In this document: one piece after another, positions 1 through 8,518 of the stretch | Layout of the letters: each line of letters begins with the position of its first letter | How positions within the stretch are numbered: the first letter of the stretch is position 1 | Assembly (NCBI RefSeq): GCF_963665675.1 | Contig: NZ_OY762425.1 | Span: 62,001-126,000 of the forward strand | Direction: 5' to 3' | DNA from: an uncultured Methanolobus sp. | GTDB taxonomy: Archaea > Halobacteriota > Methanosarcinia > Methanosarcinales > Methanosarcinaceae | Length of the DNA stretch: 64,000 nt | Program-made: the position numbers and the translations under genes | The notes under the pieces: generated by a model | Database searches by the model: none | The model's input: only the letters and a program-made list of their open reading frames with translations | What the model was told of the DNA's origin: nothing

Positions 1-98
1 CTGTACATTTCTCCAAGAGAGGCGTTCTTGCCTCCGACCAGAGGTACGTCGTCAATACTAATTGCTTCAAACCAGCTAACGTATTTGCTGCCTGTCAT
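1..98 (-). CDS. ppsA: Phosphoenolpyruvate synthase, N-terminal fragment at window edge
   Basis: Only the first 32 or so codons are inside the window. The reverse strand reads MTGSKYVSWFEAISIDDVPL and then VGGKNASLGEMY, which is the classic amino end of phosphoenolpyruvate synthase (the VGGKNASLGEM segment opens the nucleotide-binding PPDK domain). The enzyme makes PEP from pyruvate and ATP for gluconeogenesis in the cytoplasm. The ATG at 98 follows a GAGTGG stretch that may serve as ribosome binding site. The gene is divergent from the flap endonuclease gene. The rest of the gene is outside the window, so nothing can be said about its integrity. Confidence 0.85.
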   Translation of the reverse strand, partial: MTGSKYVSWFEAISIDDVPLVGGKNASLGEMY

Positions 99-281
99 TT
101 TATTCCCACTCTGTTCCTAATTTTCTTTAGATGTAGGTACTATTGTCTTTGAACACTATTATTGTTTGTGGAAGACATTGATTAAAACCAGATTTACCCG
201 GGTTATACAACAATACTATAAACCAGAGTACCAATTGAAGTGCAAAACACATTGAATAAATATCACATTCAGGAGCATACA

Positions 282-1307
282 ATGGGCACACAAATAGGCA
301 TGTTACTCACCAAAAACCCAATAACGTACGAGGAACTCTCAGGAAAAGTAATAGCAATAGATGCATACAACACCATCTACCAGTTCCTCAGTGCCATCCG
401 TCAGCGTGACGGCTCGATGCTCACGGATTCATCAGGCAACCCTGTATCTCATCTCACAGGACTCTTTTCAAGAACAAGCAGGCTCAGGGAAGCAAACATA
501 AAACCCATTTTCATCTTCGACGGCAAACCGCCGGAAATGAAGAAAGAAACCCTTGAAAAACGCAAGGAATGTAAGGAAAATGCAGCCCTTAAGTTAGAGA
601 TTGCAAAGGATGAAGGCAATCTCGTGGATATGAAAAAATACGCCCAGGCAACATCCCGCATAACGCCTCAGATACTTGATGAATCAAAAAGATTGCTTGA
701 ACTCATGGGAATTCCCTGGATGCAGGCAAAATCCGAAGCAGAAGCACAGGCCTCCTACATGGTTTCCTGTGGAGATGTGGATTTTGTAGGTTCACAGGAT
801 TATGATGTTTTCCTGTTTGGAGCTGAAAATGTCATTCGTAACCTTGGAAGCACAGGAAAGAGAAAATTACCGGGACAAAAGAAGTATGTAAAGAAAACTC
901 CCGAACACATCTCACTTACATCCTGTCTGGAAGAACTTGAACTAACTCGTGAGCAATTGATTGACCTTGCCATCTGTACAGGTACCGATTTTAATGAAGG
1001 TATTCATCGAGTAGGTGCAAAGACAGCCCTGAAGCTCATTAGAAAATATGGTGACATTGATACAATAATCAGAGAAGAGAATAAGGATATCCGGGCATGT
1101 GCTCCACTTGAAGAGATAAAGGAATTCTTCCTGAATCCGCCTGTTACTGAGGATTACAGTTTCAGGTGGAAAAAACCGGATTCAGATGCATTATTTGATT
1201 ACCTTGTAAGTGACAGGGATTTCTCTGAAAAGCAGGTTTTGAAGAATATACAGGTATTGGATGAAAGGGCTGTTTCTGAGTGTCAGTCTTGTCTTGATGA
1301 CTGGTAA
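282..1307 (+). CDS. fen: Flap endonuclease 1 (FEN1)
   Basis: Structure-specific 5' flap endonuclease that processes Okazaki fragments and acts in repair. The protein of 341 residues has the usual archaeal FEN1 length. Visible landmarks are the N-terminal nuclease block with VIAIDAYNTIYQFL, FDGKPPEMK, the acidic active-site segments EAEAQASYM and GSQDYDVFLFG, and the helix-hairpin-helix region ICTGTDFNEGIHRVGAKTAL. The ATG at 282 is preceded by AGGAG at 271-275; an upstream in-frame GTG at 240 would add 14 residues that FEN1 does not have and was rejected. The C-terminus ends in QSCLDDW, resembling a PCNA-interacting box (QxxLxxFF) with only one aromatic residue left. The gene stands alone, divergent from ppsA. 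Confidence 0.95.
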   Translation: MGTQIGMLLTKNPITYEELSGKVIAIDAYNTIYQFLSAIRQRDGSMLTDSSGNPVSHLTGLFSRTSRLREANIKPIFIFDGKPPEMKKETLEKRKECKENAALKLEIAKDEGNLVDMKKYAQATSRITPQILDESKRLLELMGIPWMQAKSEAEAQASYMVSCGDVDFVGSQDYDVFLFGAENVIRNLGSTGKRKLPGQKKYVKKTPEHISLTSCLEELELTREQLIDLAICTGTDFNEGIHRVGAKTALKLIRKYGDIDTIIREENKDIRACAPLEEIKEFFLNPPVTEDYSFRWKKPDSDALFDYLVSDRDFSEKQVLKNIQVLDERAVSECQSCLDDW

Positions 1308-1570
1308 AATTTAAGCTCAATAAGGTGAGACCGTCTGATTAGAGTGGAGAGAGTTTAGAGCTAATTAGAAATCCTTTCAATAAAAAACACTACCATACGC
1401 AATCCTTTTATACAAACAAACCTATGATAGAGTGCTTTAAAATAAGACTGTTATTCGCTAAACGTATTGACATTAAATGGCATTTACTTTAACTGTAGAT
1501 TTCTATTTTGCATTATGTTTTCAGCTACTTCAGATATTTTAGGCTTTATTAAATAGGACGTGAATTTAAA

Positions 1571-1780
1571 ATGTTCAATAACAGAGAAGAATCAACTGCT
1601 CCAGTAGATGCCGGAGAGACATACGAAGTAACAATCGAGGATATAGCAAGAGAAGGAGACGGAATTGCAAGAGTAAGCGGTTTTGTAATCTTCGTACCAG
1701 GCACATCAGTCGGCGATGAAGTAACTATCAAGGTAACAAAAGTTCTGAGAAAATTCGCATTCGGCGAAGTTGCAGAATAA
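1571..1780 (+). CDS. TRAM-domain RNA-binding protein
   Basis: A 69-residue protein made of one TRAM domain: YEVTIEDIAREGDGIARVSGF, then VFVPGTSVGDEVTIKVTKV and a final FGEVAE are diagnostic. Stand-alone TRAM proteins of methanogens are RNA chaperones; one from Methanolobus psychrophilus has been linked to cold adaptation, so a role in unfolding mRNA or aiding termination is plausible (family knowledge). The gene is monocistronic. A TATA-like TTTTATACAAA near 1406-1416 would give a transcript with a leader of more than 100 nt, as is common for cold-induced mRNAs. GGACGTGA lies just before the ATG, and a hairpin terminator follows. Confidence 0.9.
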   Translation: MFNNREESTAPVDAGETYEVTIEDIAREGDGIARVSGFVIFVPGTSVGDEVTIKVTKVLRKFAFGEVAE

Positions 1781-1796
1781 ATAACTACTTTTTTTA

Positions 1797-1827
1797 GAAG
1801 TATCACCAACGATACTTCAACTTTTTT
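1797..1827 (+). terminator. Terminator of the TRAM gene
   Basis: A perfect 8-bp inverted repeat, GAAGTATC (1797-1804) and GATACTTC (1811-1818) with loop ACCAAC, is followed by AACTTTTTT. It lies 17 nt after the TRAM stop codon, so it most likely ends that short transcript. Confidence 0.7.
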
Positions 1828-2034
1828 CTAAAATCCGAATTTAGTTTAACATCAAAATTATATTGCTTATACATCTGGTTTTTGAATTCAATTCACTACC
1901 ATGACCTTCGGTCAGGAAAATGCAGAAAATATAAAGAGACTGAAAAATGGTCTTAAATTTAATTTAAATCCAAACTTTAAGTCTGAATTGAAAAACGGAT
2001 TTTAGAGAAGATGAATAATAGAATTCATCTCATC

Positions 2035-2370
2035 TTACTTGAGGAAGCCCTTTCTTTCCAGCCAGTTTACCTGCGGACGTGTGTACTTCCATATAACATC
2101 AGCTTTCTCATCCTGGATTTCCCATGGAGTTGCAATAACAATGTCACCTTCACGTACCCACATTCTCTTCTTCTTGGAACCAGGTATCCTGCCCATACGG
2201 ACAATTCCGTCCATACACTGCAGTCTTACCCTGTTAGCTCCAAGCAAGCTTGAAACAGTTGCAAGGACCTCACCATTTTCTTTACGTGGAGTCCTGACCC
2301 TGACAACTTCACCGGTAGTGTTTCCTCCACTTGCGTTACTTTTCCTCTTTTTACTTCTATAATTAGCCAG
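2035..2370 (-). CDS. eif1A: Translation initiation factor aIF1A, apparent CTG start
   Basis: Archaeal initiation factor 1A, the eIF1A/IF1-type OB-fold protein that binds the ribosomal A site during initiation. Landmarks are the basic amino end [51 protein letters not shown] and [20 protein letters not shown]. The family normally begins with a short M-x-x-basic segment, which matches translation from CTG at 2370, preceded by GAGGT at 2377-2381 with a 6-nt spacer. The first in-frame ATG is 78 nt upstream at 2448; it would add 26 residues unlike the family and has no clear ribosome binding site. The protein would have 111 residues from CTG. The start is inferred, the identity is firm. Confidence 0.92.
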   Translation of the reverse strand: MANYRSKKRKSNASGGNTTGEVVRVRTPRKENGEVLATVSSLLGANRVRLQCMDGIVRMGRIPGSKKKRMWVREGDIVIATPWEIQDEKADVIWKYTRPQVNWLERKGFLK

Positions 2371-2685
2371 ATTAATACCTCGTGTGAACTGTTTTGTTCC
2401 TGTTTTATTCAAATACAAGACATTAATGAAAAATGTTGCCTGGATCACACAACATCAAAAACATCCCAATCAAATAAAACAAACATAAATTACCTGCTAC
2501 TGAAAAATAATACGACATTAACAGTTTTTAACAGATAACCGGATTTCTATTCTATTAGAGAGGGTCAAACTATATAATATGAACTGTATGATTTGAAAAT
2601 AATATCGGAAAGGCGTCCGATTATTTAATCAGTACATATAATCCATATTATTAAGTGACCTGAATGATTAAGATTTCCAGAATAA
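2371..2685. other. Intergenic region, aIF1A leader side
   Basis: About 315 nt lie between the probable aIF1A start and the end of the helicase gene. Apart from the GAGGT ribosome binding site (2377-2381) and AT-rich DNA that could hold the aIF1A promoter, no gene, repeat or RNA was recognised. Confidence 0.5.
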
Positions 2686-3978
2686 CTACTTGTTCTCAGC
2701 CAGCATGATCTTAACAAGAGCTGCAGCTACATCCATGGTAGTACAATCCTCATCAAGCATATTTTCCACCCAATGAACATATTTACCCAGATGACCTTTA
2801 TCGATGGTCTCCTTCACCCTGGTTGCAAGCATACCTGCCTTAATTTCCTCGGCATCGCTTCTGGTTGGAACCTTCTTGCACTTTATCTTGGTCTTGGTGT
2901 ACTTCTGGATACTCTTGATCTTGTAGATCTCCCTTGCAGTGACAAAGGTGAGTGCAATTCCCTGCCTTCCTGCACGCCCGGTCCTTCCGATCCTGTGAAC
3001 ATAGGATTCTTCATCCTGTGGCATATCAAAATTGAAGACAACCTCAATATTCTCCACATCAATGCCACGTGCAGCCACATCCGTAGCAACAAGGGTTTCG
3101 ATCTCACCTTTTCTGAAACTTGCCATCACCTTCTCTCTCTGGTTCTGCTTCATGTCACCATGCAGACCATCTGCAAGATAGCCTCTGGCCTTAAGGGTTG
3201 TAACCAGTTCATCAACCATTCTTTTAGTATTACAGAACACAAGAGATGATTTCACATCATAGATATCTATCATTCTGCAAAGAACGTCAGGCTTCATATG
3301 ATGCTTAACCTCAAAATAGGACTGCTCCATATTTGGCACAGTAACTACCTTGTGTATTGTCTTCACAAGCGTAGGATTCTGCTGATACTGCTTTGTCAGC
3401 CTCATTATTGGCTTTGGCATTGTTGCAGAGAAAAAGATCGTTTGTCTGGTTTCAGGAACGCTGCCAAGGATAGTTTCGATATCCTCTCTGAAACCCATAT
3501 CCAGCATCTCATCTGCTTCATCAAGCACGATCATGTCCACGCCGTTAAGCTGCAGGGTTTTTCTCTCTATGTGATCAAGAACCCTTCCAGGAGTCCCGAT
3601 AACTATCTGAACACCTCTTCTGAGAGCCTTTATTTGTCTGTCAATATTCTGTCCGCCGTAAACCGGAAGTATCTTCACATTAAGATACTTAGCAAGTTTA
3701 CCCATCTCTTCTGCAACCTGATTCGCAAGTTCCCTTGTAGGACAGAGGACAAGTGCCTGTGTCTTCTTGCTGTTAGGGTTTACCATTTCAAGAGCAGGAA
3801 TACCGAAGGCTGCTGTTTTTCCCGTACCTGTCTGAGCCTGTCCGATTACATCCCTGCCTTCCATAATAAAAGGTATTGACTGAGCCTGAATGGGAGTTGG
3901 TTCCTCAAAACCCAGTTCTCCAATTGCTTTTTCAAGATTACGTGATAAATGAAGGTCTTTGAAAGTTGATGATTCCAT
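2686..3978 (-). CDS. DEAD-box RNA helicase
   Basis: ATP-dependent RNA helicase of 430 residues. It shows the Q motif region (FEEPTPIQAQSIPF), Walker A AQTGTGKT, PTRELANQ, the DEAD motif in VLDEADEML, SATMP, and the C-terminal helicase motifs ATDVAARGIDV and HRIGRTGRAGR. It ends shortly after the second RecA-like domain with a small alpha-helical tail, and lacks the long RG-rich tail of some cold-induced methanogen helicases. The ATG at 3978 is preceded by AGGAAC. Together with TRAM and aIF1A it forms a neighbourhood of RNA and translation genes, but each gene seems to have its own transcript. Confidence 0.93.
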   Translation of the reverse strand: MESSTFKDLHLSRNLEKAIGELGFEEPTPIQAQSIPFIMEGRDVIGQAQTGTGKTAAFGIPALEMVNPNSKKTQALVLCPTRELANQVAEEMGKLAKYLNVKILPVYGGQNIDRQIKALRRGVQIVIGTPGRVLDHIERKTLQLNGVDMIVLDEADEMLDMGFREDIETILGSVPETRQTIFFSATMPKPIMRLTKQYQQNPTLVKTIHKVVTVPNMEQSYFEVKHHMKPDVLCRMIDIYDVKSSLVFCNTKRMVDELVTTLKARGYLADGLHGDMKQNQREKVMASFRKGEIETLVATDVAARGIDVENIEVVFNFDMPQDEESYVHRIGRTGRAGRQGIALTFVTAREIYKIKSIQKYTKTKIKCKKVPTRSDAEEIKAGMLATRVKETIDKGHLGKYVHWVENMLDEDCTTMDVAAALVKIMLAENK

Positions 3979-4197
3979 GTTAATAGTTCCTGTGATGATA
4001 TGACCTTATGCAAAACACGGGATGAAAAGGCTCATCACAATGGTTTCCAATTTGGCCATGTTTCAAAATCGAGTCTTTAAACGTTCCAAATTGTTTTGGT
4101 AAAGCAAAACAAAAAAGATCAGTCCTTCCTTAATGGCAACAATAGAATTAAGTCTGTCGGTATTAACAGAATAATTTGAGGAGATTGCCTGATATTA

Positions 4198-5481
4198 TTA
4201 CTGAGTAACCAACATAATCATTTTATCAATTTTAATACATAATTGCTGATATGCAGGATTATTTTCAAATTGCATAGCAGATTTTATAGATTTCAATTCA
4301 TCCAGAGCCTGGTCCACTGAAGAATATTGCTCCCTTTCTGTTGCTTTTCTCTCAAGTTTACTGATACTGTGGATTATATCTTCAATAATCCATGGTTCCA
4401 TTCTGTTTCCGACACATGCAACTCCTACTGAACCTATTGAATCAATTACCTTTGCTGTTTCTCCATTACAATTATCATCAAATCCTTTTTGGCCAATTTC
4501 ATAGAGATGATTAACTACAGTTGATAGAATATTTTTCTGATTCACTTCGGCAGCAACGATACCTATATGCTCCAGCGAAGATGAAGCCTGTAAGATTGCT
4601 TCCATGATATCATTCTTTTCAAGAACATTCCACAGGGATTCAAGATTTCTGATAACTATGAAAGTAGCATCTTCATCATGATGACTCAATGTAAATTTTC
4701 CAAATCTTGCAAGCCTGGAAAAGATATAATTTGCTACTATTTTACGCTCAGTATAGTCAAGATCACTGCCGGAAAAAATCTCTTTTGACCTGAGTCCGAT
4801 AATGTTCAACCCGTTTCTTGTTGTTTCAAAATCATGGTTTAACATCGAACTGCTCACAATATCGATAATAGGTTGTATCGGGTCTTTTTCCATAGGATCG
4901 GTCGTGTCTGCACTAATGGCGTTTATTATGTTGTTTGCTGTCAGTTTCGTTGCCTGCATATTCAGCAGCGTTGAAGGTTTGAGTGTTTTAAGTGTCCTGA
5001 AAAGATACGGAAATAATATTACAAAAGAAAAGATCCCTGTGTAATATACAAATGAAATATGCATATCAATCTCTGTGTTACTTTCGTCCGGGATTGTTTT
5101 CAGGATGAAAAGACCATAGCTCATTGATACGATATATGTTGTCATCAATATCCAGAAATCAGGATTATATGATTTGAGAAGGTCTATCATTCTCACAGAG
5201 TAAGAGCTGGAAGCCAGTTCCACAGCAACAAGGCTTAAGGTTACGATTATTGCCATTATGGCTGCTTCACTCTGTATCAGTGCACTTATCATGTAGCGTG
5301 CACTCGCCATATTGTAATCTGAGGGTCCGAGTTCAGTTACAAGATAATGAGAAAATCCTGAACTTAACAAAAGCAGGAGAACATAGAAAAATACACGCTT
5401 TAGCCACAAATGCAGTACATCTGAAGAAATTATTTCGCCTATTATTAAACTAAATGATCTTTTATTGTAAATGATTTTCAT
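4198..5481 (-). CDS. Four-helix membrane protein with large cytoplasmic domain
   Basis: Not assigned to a named function. The 427-residue protein has hydrophobic segments near residues 28-47, 64-92, 107-125 and 142-161, then a soluble alpha-helical region of about 250 residues that could resemble a repeat-type scaffold. The arrangement recalls DUF2254-type membrane proteins, but I cannot confirm membership. It is a single gene flanked by the helicase and, divergently, by the Rieske gene. No catalytic motif was seen. Confidence 0.7.
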   Translation of the reverse strand: MKIIYNKRSFSLIIGEIISSDVLHLWLKRVFFYVLLLLLSSGFSHYLVTELGPSDYNMASARYMISALIQSEAAIMAIIVTLSLVAVELASSSYSVRMIDLLKSYNPDFWILMTTYIVSMSYGLFILKTIPDESNTEIDMHISFVYYTGIFSFVILFPYLFRTLKTLKPSTLLNMQATKLTANNIINAISADTTDPMEKDPIQPIIDIVSSSMLNHDFETTRNGLNIIGLRSKEIFSGSDLDYTERKIVANYIFSRLARFGKFTLSHHDEDATFIVIRNLESLWNVLEKNDIMEAILQASSSLEHIGIVAAEVNQKNILSTVVNHLYEIGQKGFDDNCNGETAKVIDSIGSVGVACVGNRMEPWIIEDIIHSISKLERKATEREQYSSVDQALDELKSIKSAMQFENNPAYQQLCIKIDKMIMLVTQ

Positions 5482-5735
5482 TCCTTAAGCAGTAATCGAA
5501 TCTTTAACAAACATACAATACTGCCATTTTAATAGATATCTGTTTTGAGATCTTATGTAATTTTTGGCTATCATAAACACTCACAAACTGATAGTAAACT
5601 TGAAGTATGAAAATATATTTATAAATAAAAGTCCGAGATGATTATGGGATTAAGGAAAGAGGAAGTCTGCAGAGTACAAGTTACACACAGACCACTCAAT
5701 TCTTTAGATTCAAAACAAGATAGTGGGGTTTAATT

Positions 5736-6059
5736 ATGCCTGAATGGGTAGCTGCTGTTAAGGAAGAAGATCTGAAAGAAGAGAAAATAAAAGTTGTAAA
5801 CGCCGGTAGTGGACAAATAGCGCTTATTAAAAAGAACAATGAAGTATTCGCAATAGATAATGAGTGTCCACATCAGGGATGTCCTCTTAAAAGCGGGACA
5901 CTTGAGGATTATACGCTTAAGTGTGCGTGCCACAATTGGGGCTTTGATATCAGAACAGGGGAAATTGTCGATACAGGCGAATATATCGACATGGATGATC
6001 CTAAAGTTGAAACCTATGAAACAAAAATTGAAAACGGGATAATAGAGGTTCTGGTATAA
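5736..6059 (+). CDS. Rieske [2Fe-2S] ferredoxin-like protein
   Basis: A small soluble electron carrier of 107 residues with both Rieske ligand motifs: CPHQGC (C-x-H) near residues 45-50 and CACHNWGF (C-x2-H) near residues 67-74. It resembles the ferredoxin-type subunits of dioxygenases or nitrite reductases rather than the membrane-bound cytochrome bc1 protein, since there is no transmembrane anchor. A TATA box, ATTTATAAATA, lies near 5617-5627, and GGGG stands just before the ATG. No partner oxidoreductase is adjacent, so its redox partner is unknown. Confidence 0.9.
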   Translation: MPEWVAAVKEEDLKEEKIKVVNAGSGQIALIKKNNEVFAIDNECPHQGCPLKSGTLEDYTLKCACHNWGFDIRTGEIVDTGEYIDMDDPKVETYETKIENGIIEVLV

Positions 6060-6086
6060 AGTCAGGGCTTTATATAATCACCATAA

Positions 6087-6839
6087 TTATTTTGTGTTCT
6101 TCTGGAAAATGAGGAACACATAACCATATTCATCAGGATACTTCCTGAAGATATCCATTTCTTTTCTGCAAAAACCAATTATCATTTCTGCTTCGATGTT
6201 GCCCTTAAACTGCTCACTGATATCACCCAGCCTTTTTTCCATGTGAACATAGTATTCATCCCACCACGCAGATGCAGGGAGGTTGAATTTTGCTATAACT
6301 TCATATCCATAATCCTCTACCACTTTTTCAGTGTCTGCTACATTCTTAATATCAGGATATGATTCCTTCCAGAATTGAACTGCTTCCTCTGCCGGATCGT
6401 TGATGAACCAGGCAGCCTCAGTAAGTGCAATATAGCCTCCATTCTTAAGAAATTGTTTCCAGTACTCAAGTCCTTTTTCAAAACCCATAACAAAGATGGA
6501 ACCCTCTGCCCAGATAAGATCAAATTCTCCGGTTTCAAAAGGCAGTTCATCCATGGAAGCACATACAGTGGTAATCCTGTCAGCAACACCTTTTGCCTTT
6601 GCATTTTCCATAAGAGTATCCAGATATGGCTGGTAAACATCTACTGCGGTTATGTGACAGTTGTCACAGATCTCTGCAAGGTGTATTGTCTGCATGCCGA
6701 CACCAGACCCGATATCAAGGATCTTTGCGCCTTCAGGTAAAGATGGGATAGACCTGAATGCTTTTTCAGTAGACTCGTTACTTCCCGGTCCCTGACGTGG
6801 CAAGCCTTCAAATATCTTAAAAATTGGCGATTCGTCCAT
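6087..6839 (-). CDS. Class I SAM-dependent methyltransferase
   Basis: A 250-residue methyltransferase. The SAM-binding motif I reads ILDIGSGVGMQTIHLAE, followed by ITAVDVYQPYLD (acidic ribose-binding loop) and FDLIWAEGSI. The substrate cannot be told; such proteins methylate small molecules. I start it at the ATG at 6839 (MDESPIFKIFEG). The open frame runs up to 7118, but the extra 93 residues are two hydrophobic stretches unlike the family and would overlap the start of the next gene on the other strand. No strong ribosome binding site supports 6839, so transcription may be leaderless. Confidence 0.8.
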   Translation of the reverse strand: MDESPIFKIFEGLPRQGPGSNESTEKAFRSIPSLPEGAKILDIGSGVGMQTIHLAEICDNCHITAVDVYQPYLDTLMENAKAKGVADRITTVCASMDELPFETGEFDLIWAEGSIFVMGFEKGLEYWKQFLKNGGYIALTEAAWFINDPAEEAVQFWKESYPDIKNVADTEKVVEDYGYEVIAKFNLPASAWWDEYYVHMEKRLGDISEQFKGNIEAEMIIGFCRKEMDIFRKYPDEYGYVFLIFQKNTK

Positions 6840-7084
6840 AAGGTTGAAAGGAATGTTGTAAATAAACGTTTTATGGAAGAGTGCAATTTTTGTGCAAAAT
6901 ATAAAAATCATAATCAGAAAAACAAAAGCTAGCTTGGCCAGCCTGATATTTCTGGACCATAACTCCAAATTTGTATGAAGTTTAAGATATTGTTTAATAA
7001 GCTGAAAACATTCCCCTGCCTGATTTTCATAATACAAAACTAGAAATAGGAAAAACAAATCAACTAATAATGGGAGGGTTATTA

Positions 7085-8128
7085 TTGAAGAAAATGGTTT
7101 CAATTTTGTTATTAGCATTATTTCTTATTAGTGCAGGATGCACTGAAACACAGGATGAAAACGATGAAAATACTGTGTCAGATGATGCTACTATAGTGCA
7201 TCTTTCATACGGTGCTTTCATATTACCTGAAATGGCAGTTCAGAAAATGGTTGTGAATTCCACATCAGTTAATTTCAGCTATTACAATTATCAGGATGAA
7301 TTAACAGCCAGGTATGTCAAACCTATCGATCATGAAACAAGAGACGAGCTGATCGCTCTTTTCAATAACAATGATTTCATGGAACTGGATGAACTGTATG
7401 AACCACAGGAAGGACAGCCTATTGTTGCTGACACTGGTATCGTTGAAATTCAGGTTATGCAGAATGGCGTAACTAAAGTTGTTAAGGTTGAACCTTATGC
7501 ATCAGAATATATGCCTGATAAACTAAAAGAAATTAATAATGCGCTTATAGAACTCAGGCAATATGCACTGTCACCCAGTGAAAATGAAAGAAAAAAGATT
7601 GCCAGTGAGTGGATAATGAACGCACCTACATACAGCTTTGATGGTTCTGACCTTGAACTAGAAAGTTACCAGGTAAGCAAAGATAATCCTGCTGAAGCTA
7701 TGTTAAATTACACATTCATAAGCAGCCACGGAGGATATGGCAACAGGTCCGGCCAGATGATAACTCAGGTAATTACAGAACACAGCATTGAACTTGTACT
7801 TTATAACAGAAATGTGAATTCCGCAATAATTGACGGAGTATGGGATGAAATGAACCATGTTATGCTGGAAGAGGCTGTTACAATGATGTCAGAAGAAATG
7901 AATTGTAACCAGACACCATGGCAGACATGGTATAGTGAAGGTAACATCAGTTTCCTGAAAGAACCAAGTGAAGAAGAGCTTATAGTTGCATACTTCTCTA
8001 CAGTCTATAACATTGAAGTCTCCGGACTGAACTCTGTCAGTCTGGAAGGTGAAAAGTGCCAATACACAATAGAAATCAAAGAAAGTGCTGTAGAAACGCT
8101 CACTGAGATGGGATGGCAGGAGGCTTAA
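7085..8128 (+). CDS. Lipoprotein of unknown function, TTG start
   Basis: A 347-residue protein with a clear lipoprotein signal: KKMVSILLLALFLISAGC, where the cysteine follows an ISAG lipobox. It is thus probably anchored to the outer face of the membrane. The strong GGGAGGG at 7072-7078 lies 6 nt before TTG at 7085, which makes this the best start; the ATG at 7070 overlaps the ribosome binding site itself. The mature part is soluble and acidic with no recognised domain. It may share a promoter region with the divergent methyltransferase gene. Confidence 0.75.
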   Translation: MKKMVSILLLALFLISAGCTETQDENDENTVSDDATIVHLSYGAFILPEMAVQKMVVNSTSVNFSYYNYQDELTARYVKPIDHETRDELIALFNNNDFMELDELYEPQEGQPIVADTGIVEIQVMQNGVTKVVKVEPYASEYMPDKLKEINNALIELRQYALSPSENERKKIASEWIMNAPTYSFDGSDLELESYQVSKDNPAEAMLNYTFISSHGGYGNRSGQMITQVITEHSIELVLYNRNVNSAIIDGVWDEMNHVMLEEAVTMMSEEMNCNQTPWQTWYSEGNISFLKEPSEEELIVAYFSTVYNIEVSGLNSVSLEGEKCQYTIEIKESAVETLTEMGWQEA

Positions 8129-8221
8129 AGCCTTCTGACATAATCTTATTCATTTTTTTCCAATTCTTGTTTCATAAGGATCTTCGCATGTGCAACCGGT
8201 GGCAGATCCGAAGGCAGAAAG

Positions 8222-8480
8222 ACGAAGTACTTTTAAGTTCAAAAGCCACTGATGTTCCGGACAGAGAGAAAAGATCTCCTTCACTGACGCTAATTACTGA
8301 ATAATCAGAAAATGGGAACGAAATATCAAACTGCACACCTAATATCGGTGTAACCGGACAGATATCAATAGTGAACGTGCTACCTGGTTCAACCTAATAA
8401 CTGGAAGGTGTTACACTTATCTCACTGACCGAAAGCTCTGTGGAATTACTATCATCTGTAAAAACAGGTAAAGAAATCAT
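8222..8480 (-). pseudogene. Remnant of a cohesin-type domain protein
   Basis: Reading the minus strand from 8480 gives MISLPVFTDDSNSTELSVSE, then ISVTPSSY, an in-frame TAG (8394-8396), then VEPGSTFTIDICPVTPILGV and QFDISFPFSDYSVISVSEGD with FELKS. This is the typical opening of a cohesin or cohesin-like repeat (V-x-P-G-x-x-F-x-I-x-I, GVQFDISF, SVSEGD), as found in secreted methanogen proteins. The fragment has no signal peptide, contains a stop, and loses similarity after about 85 codons, so it is a decayed fragment. It fills most of the gap between the lipoprotein and the transporter. Confidence 0.55.
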
Positions 8481-8518
8481 AGGAAGAATGGACAAATATA
8501 CTCAATATAGAGAATATC

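Noticed and set aside
3298..3879. Long open frame of 193 codons on the plus strand
   Set aside because: It is opposite the DEAD-box helicase, has an odd Cys/His/Leu-rich composition and no ribosome binding site; it is a mirror of the helicase codons.
8394..8396. TAG in the cohesin-like frame as a pyrrolysine codon
   Set aside because: The frame lacks a proper start, signal peptide and C-terminal end, so decay is the simpler reading.
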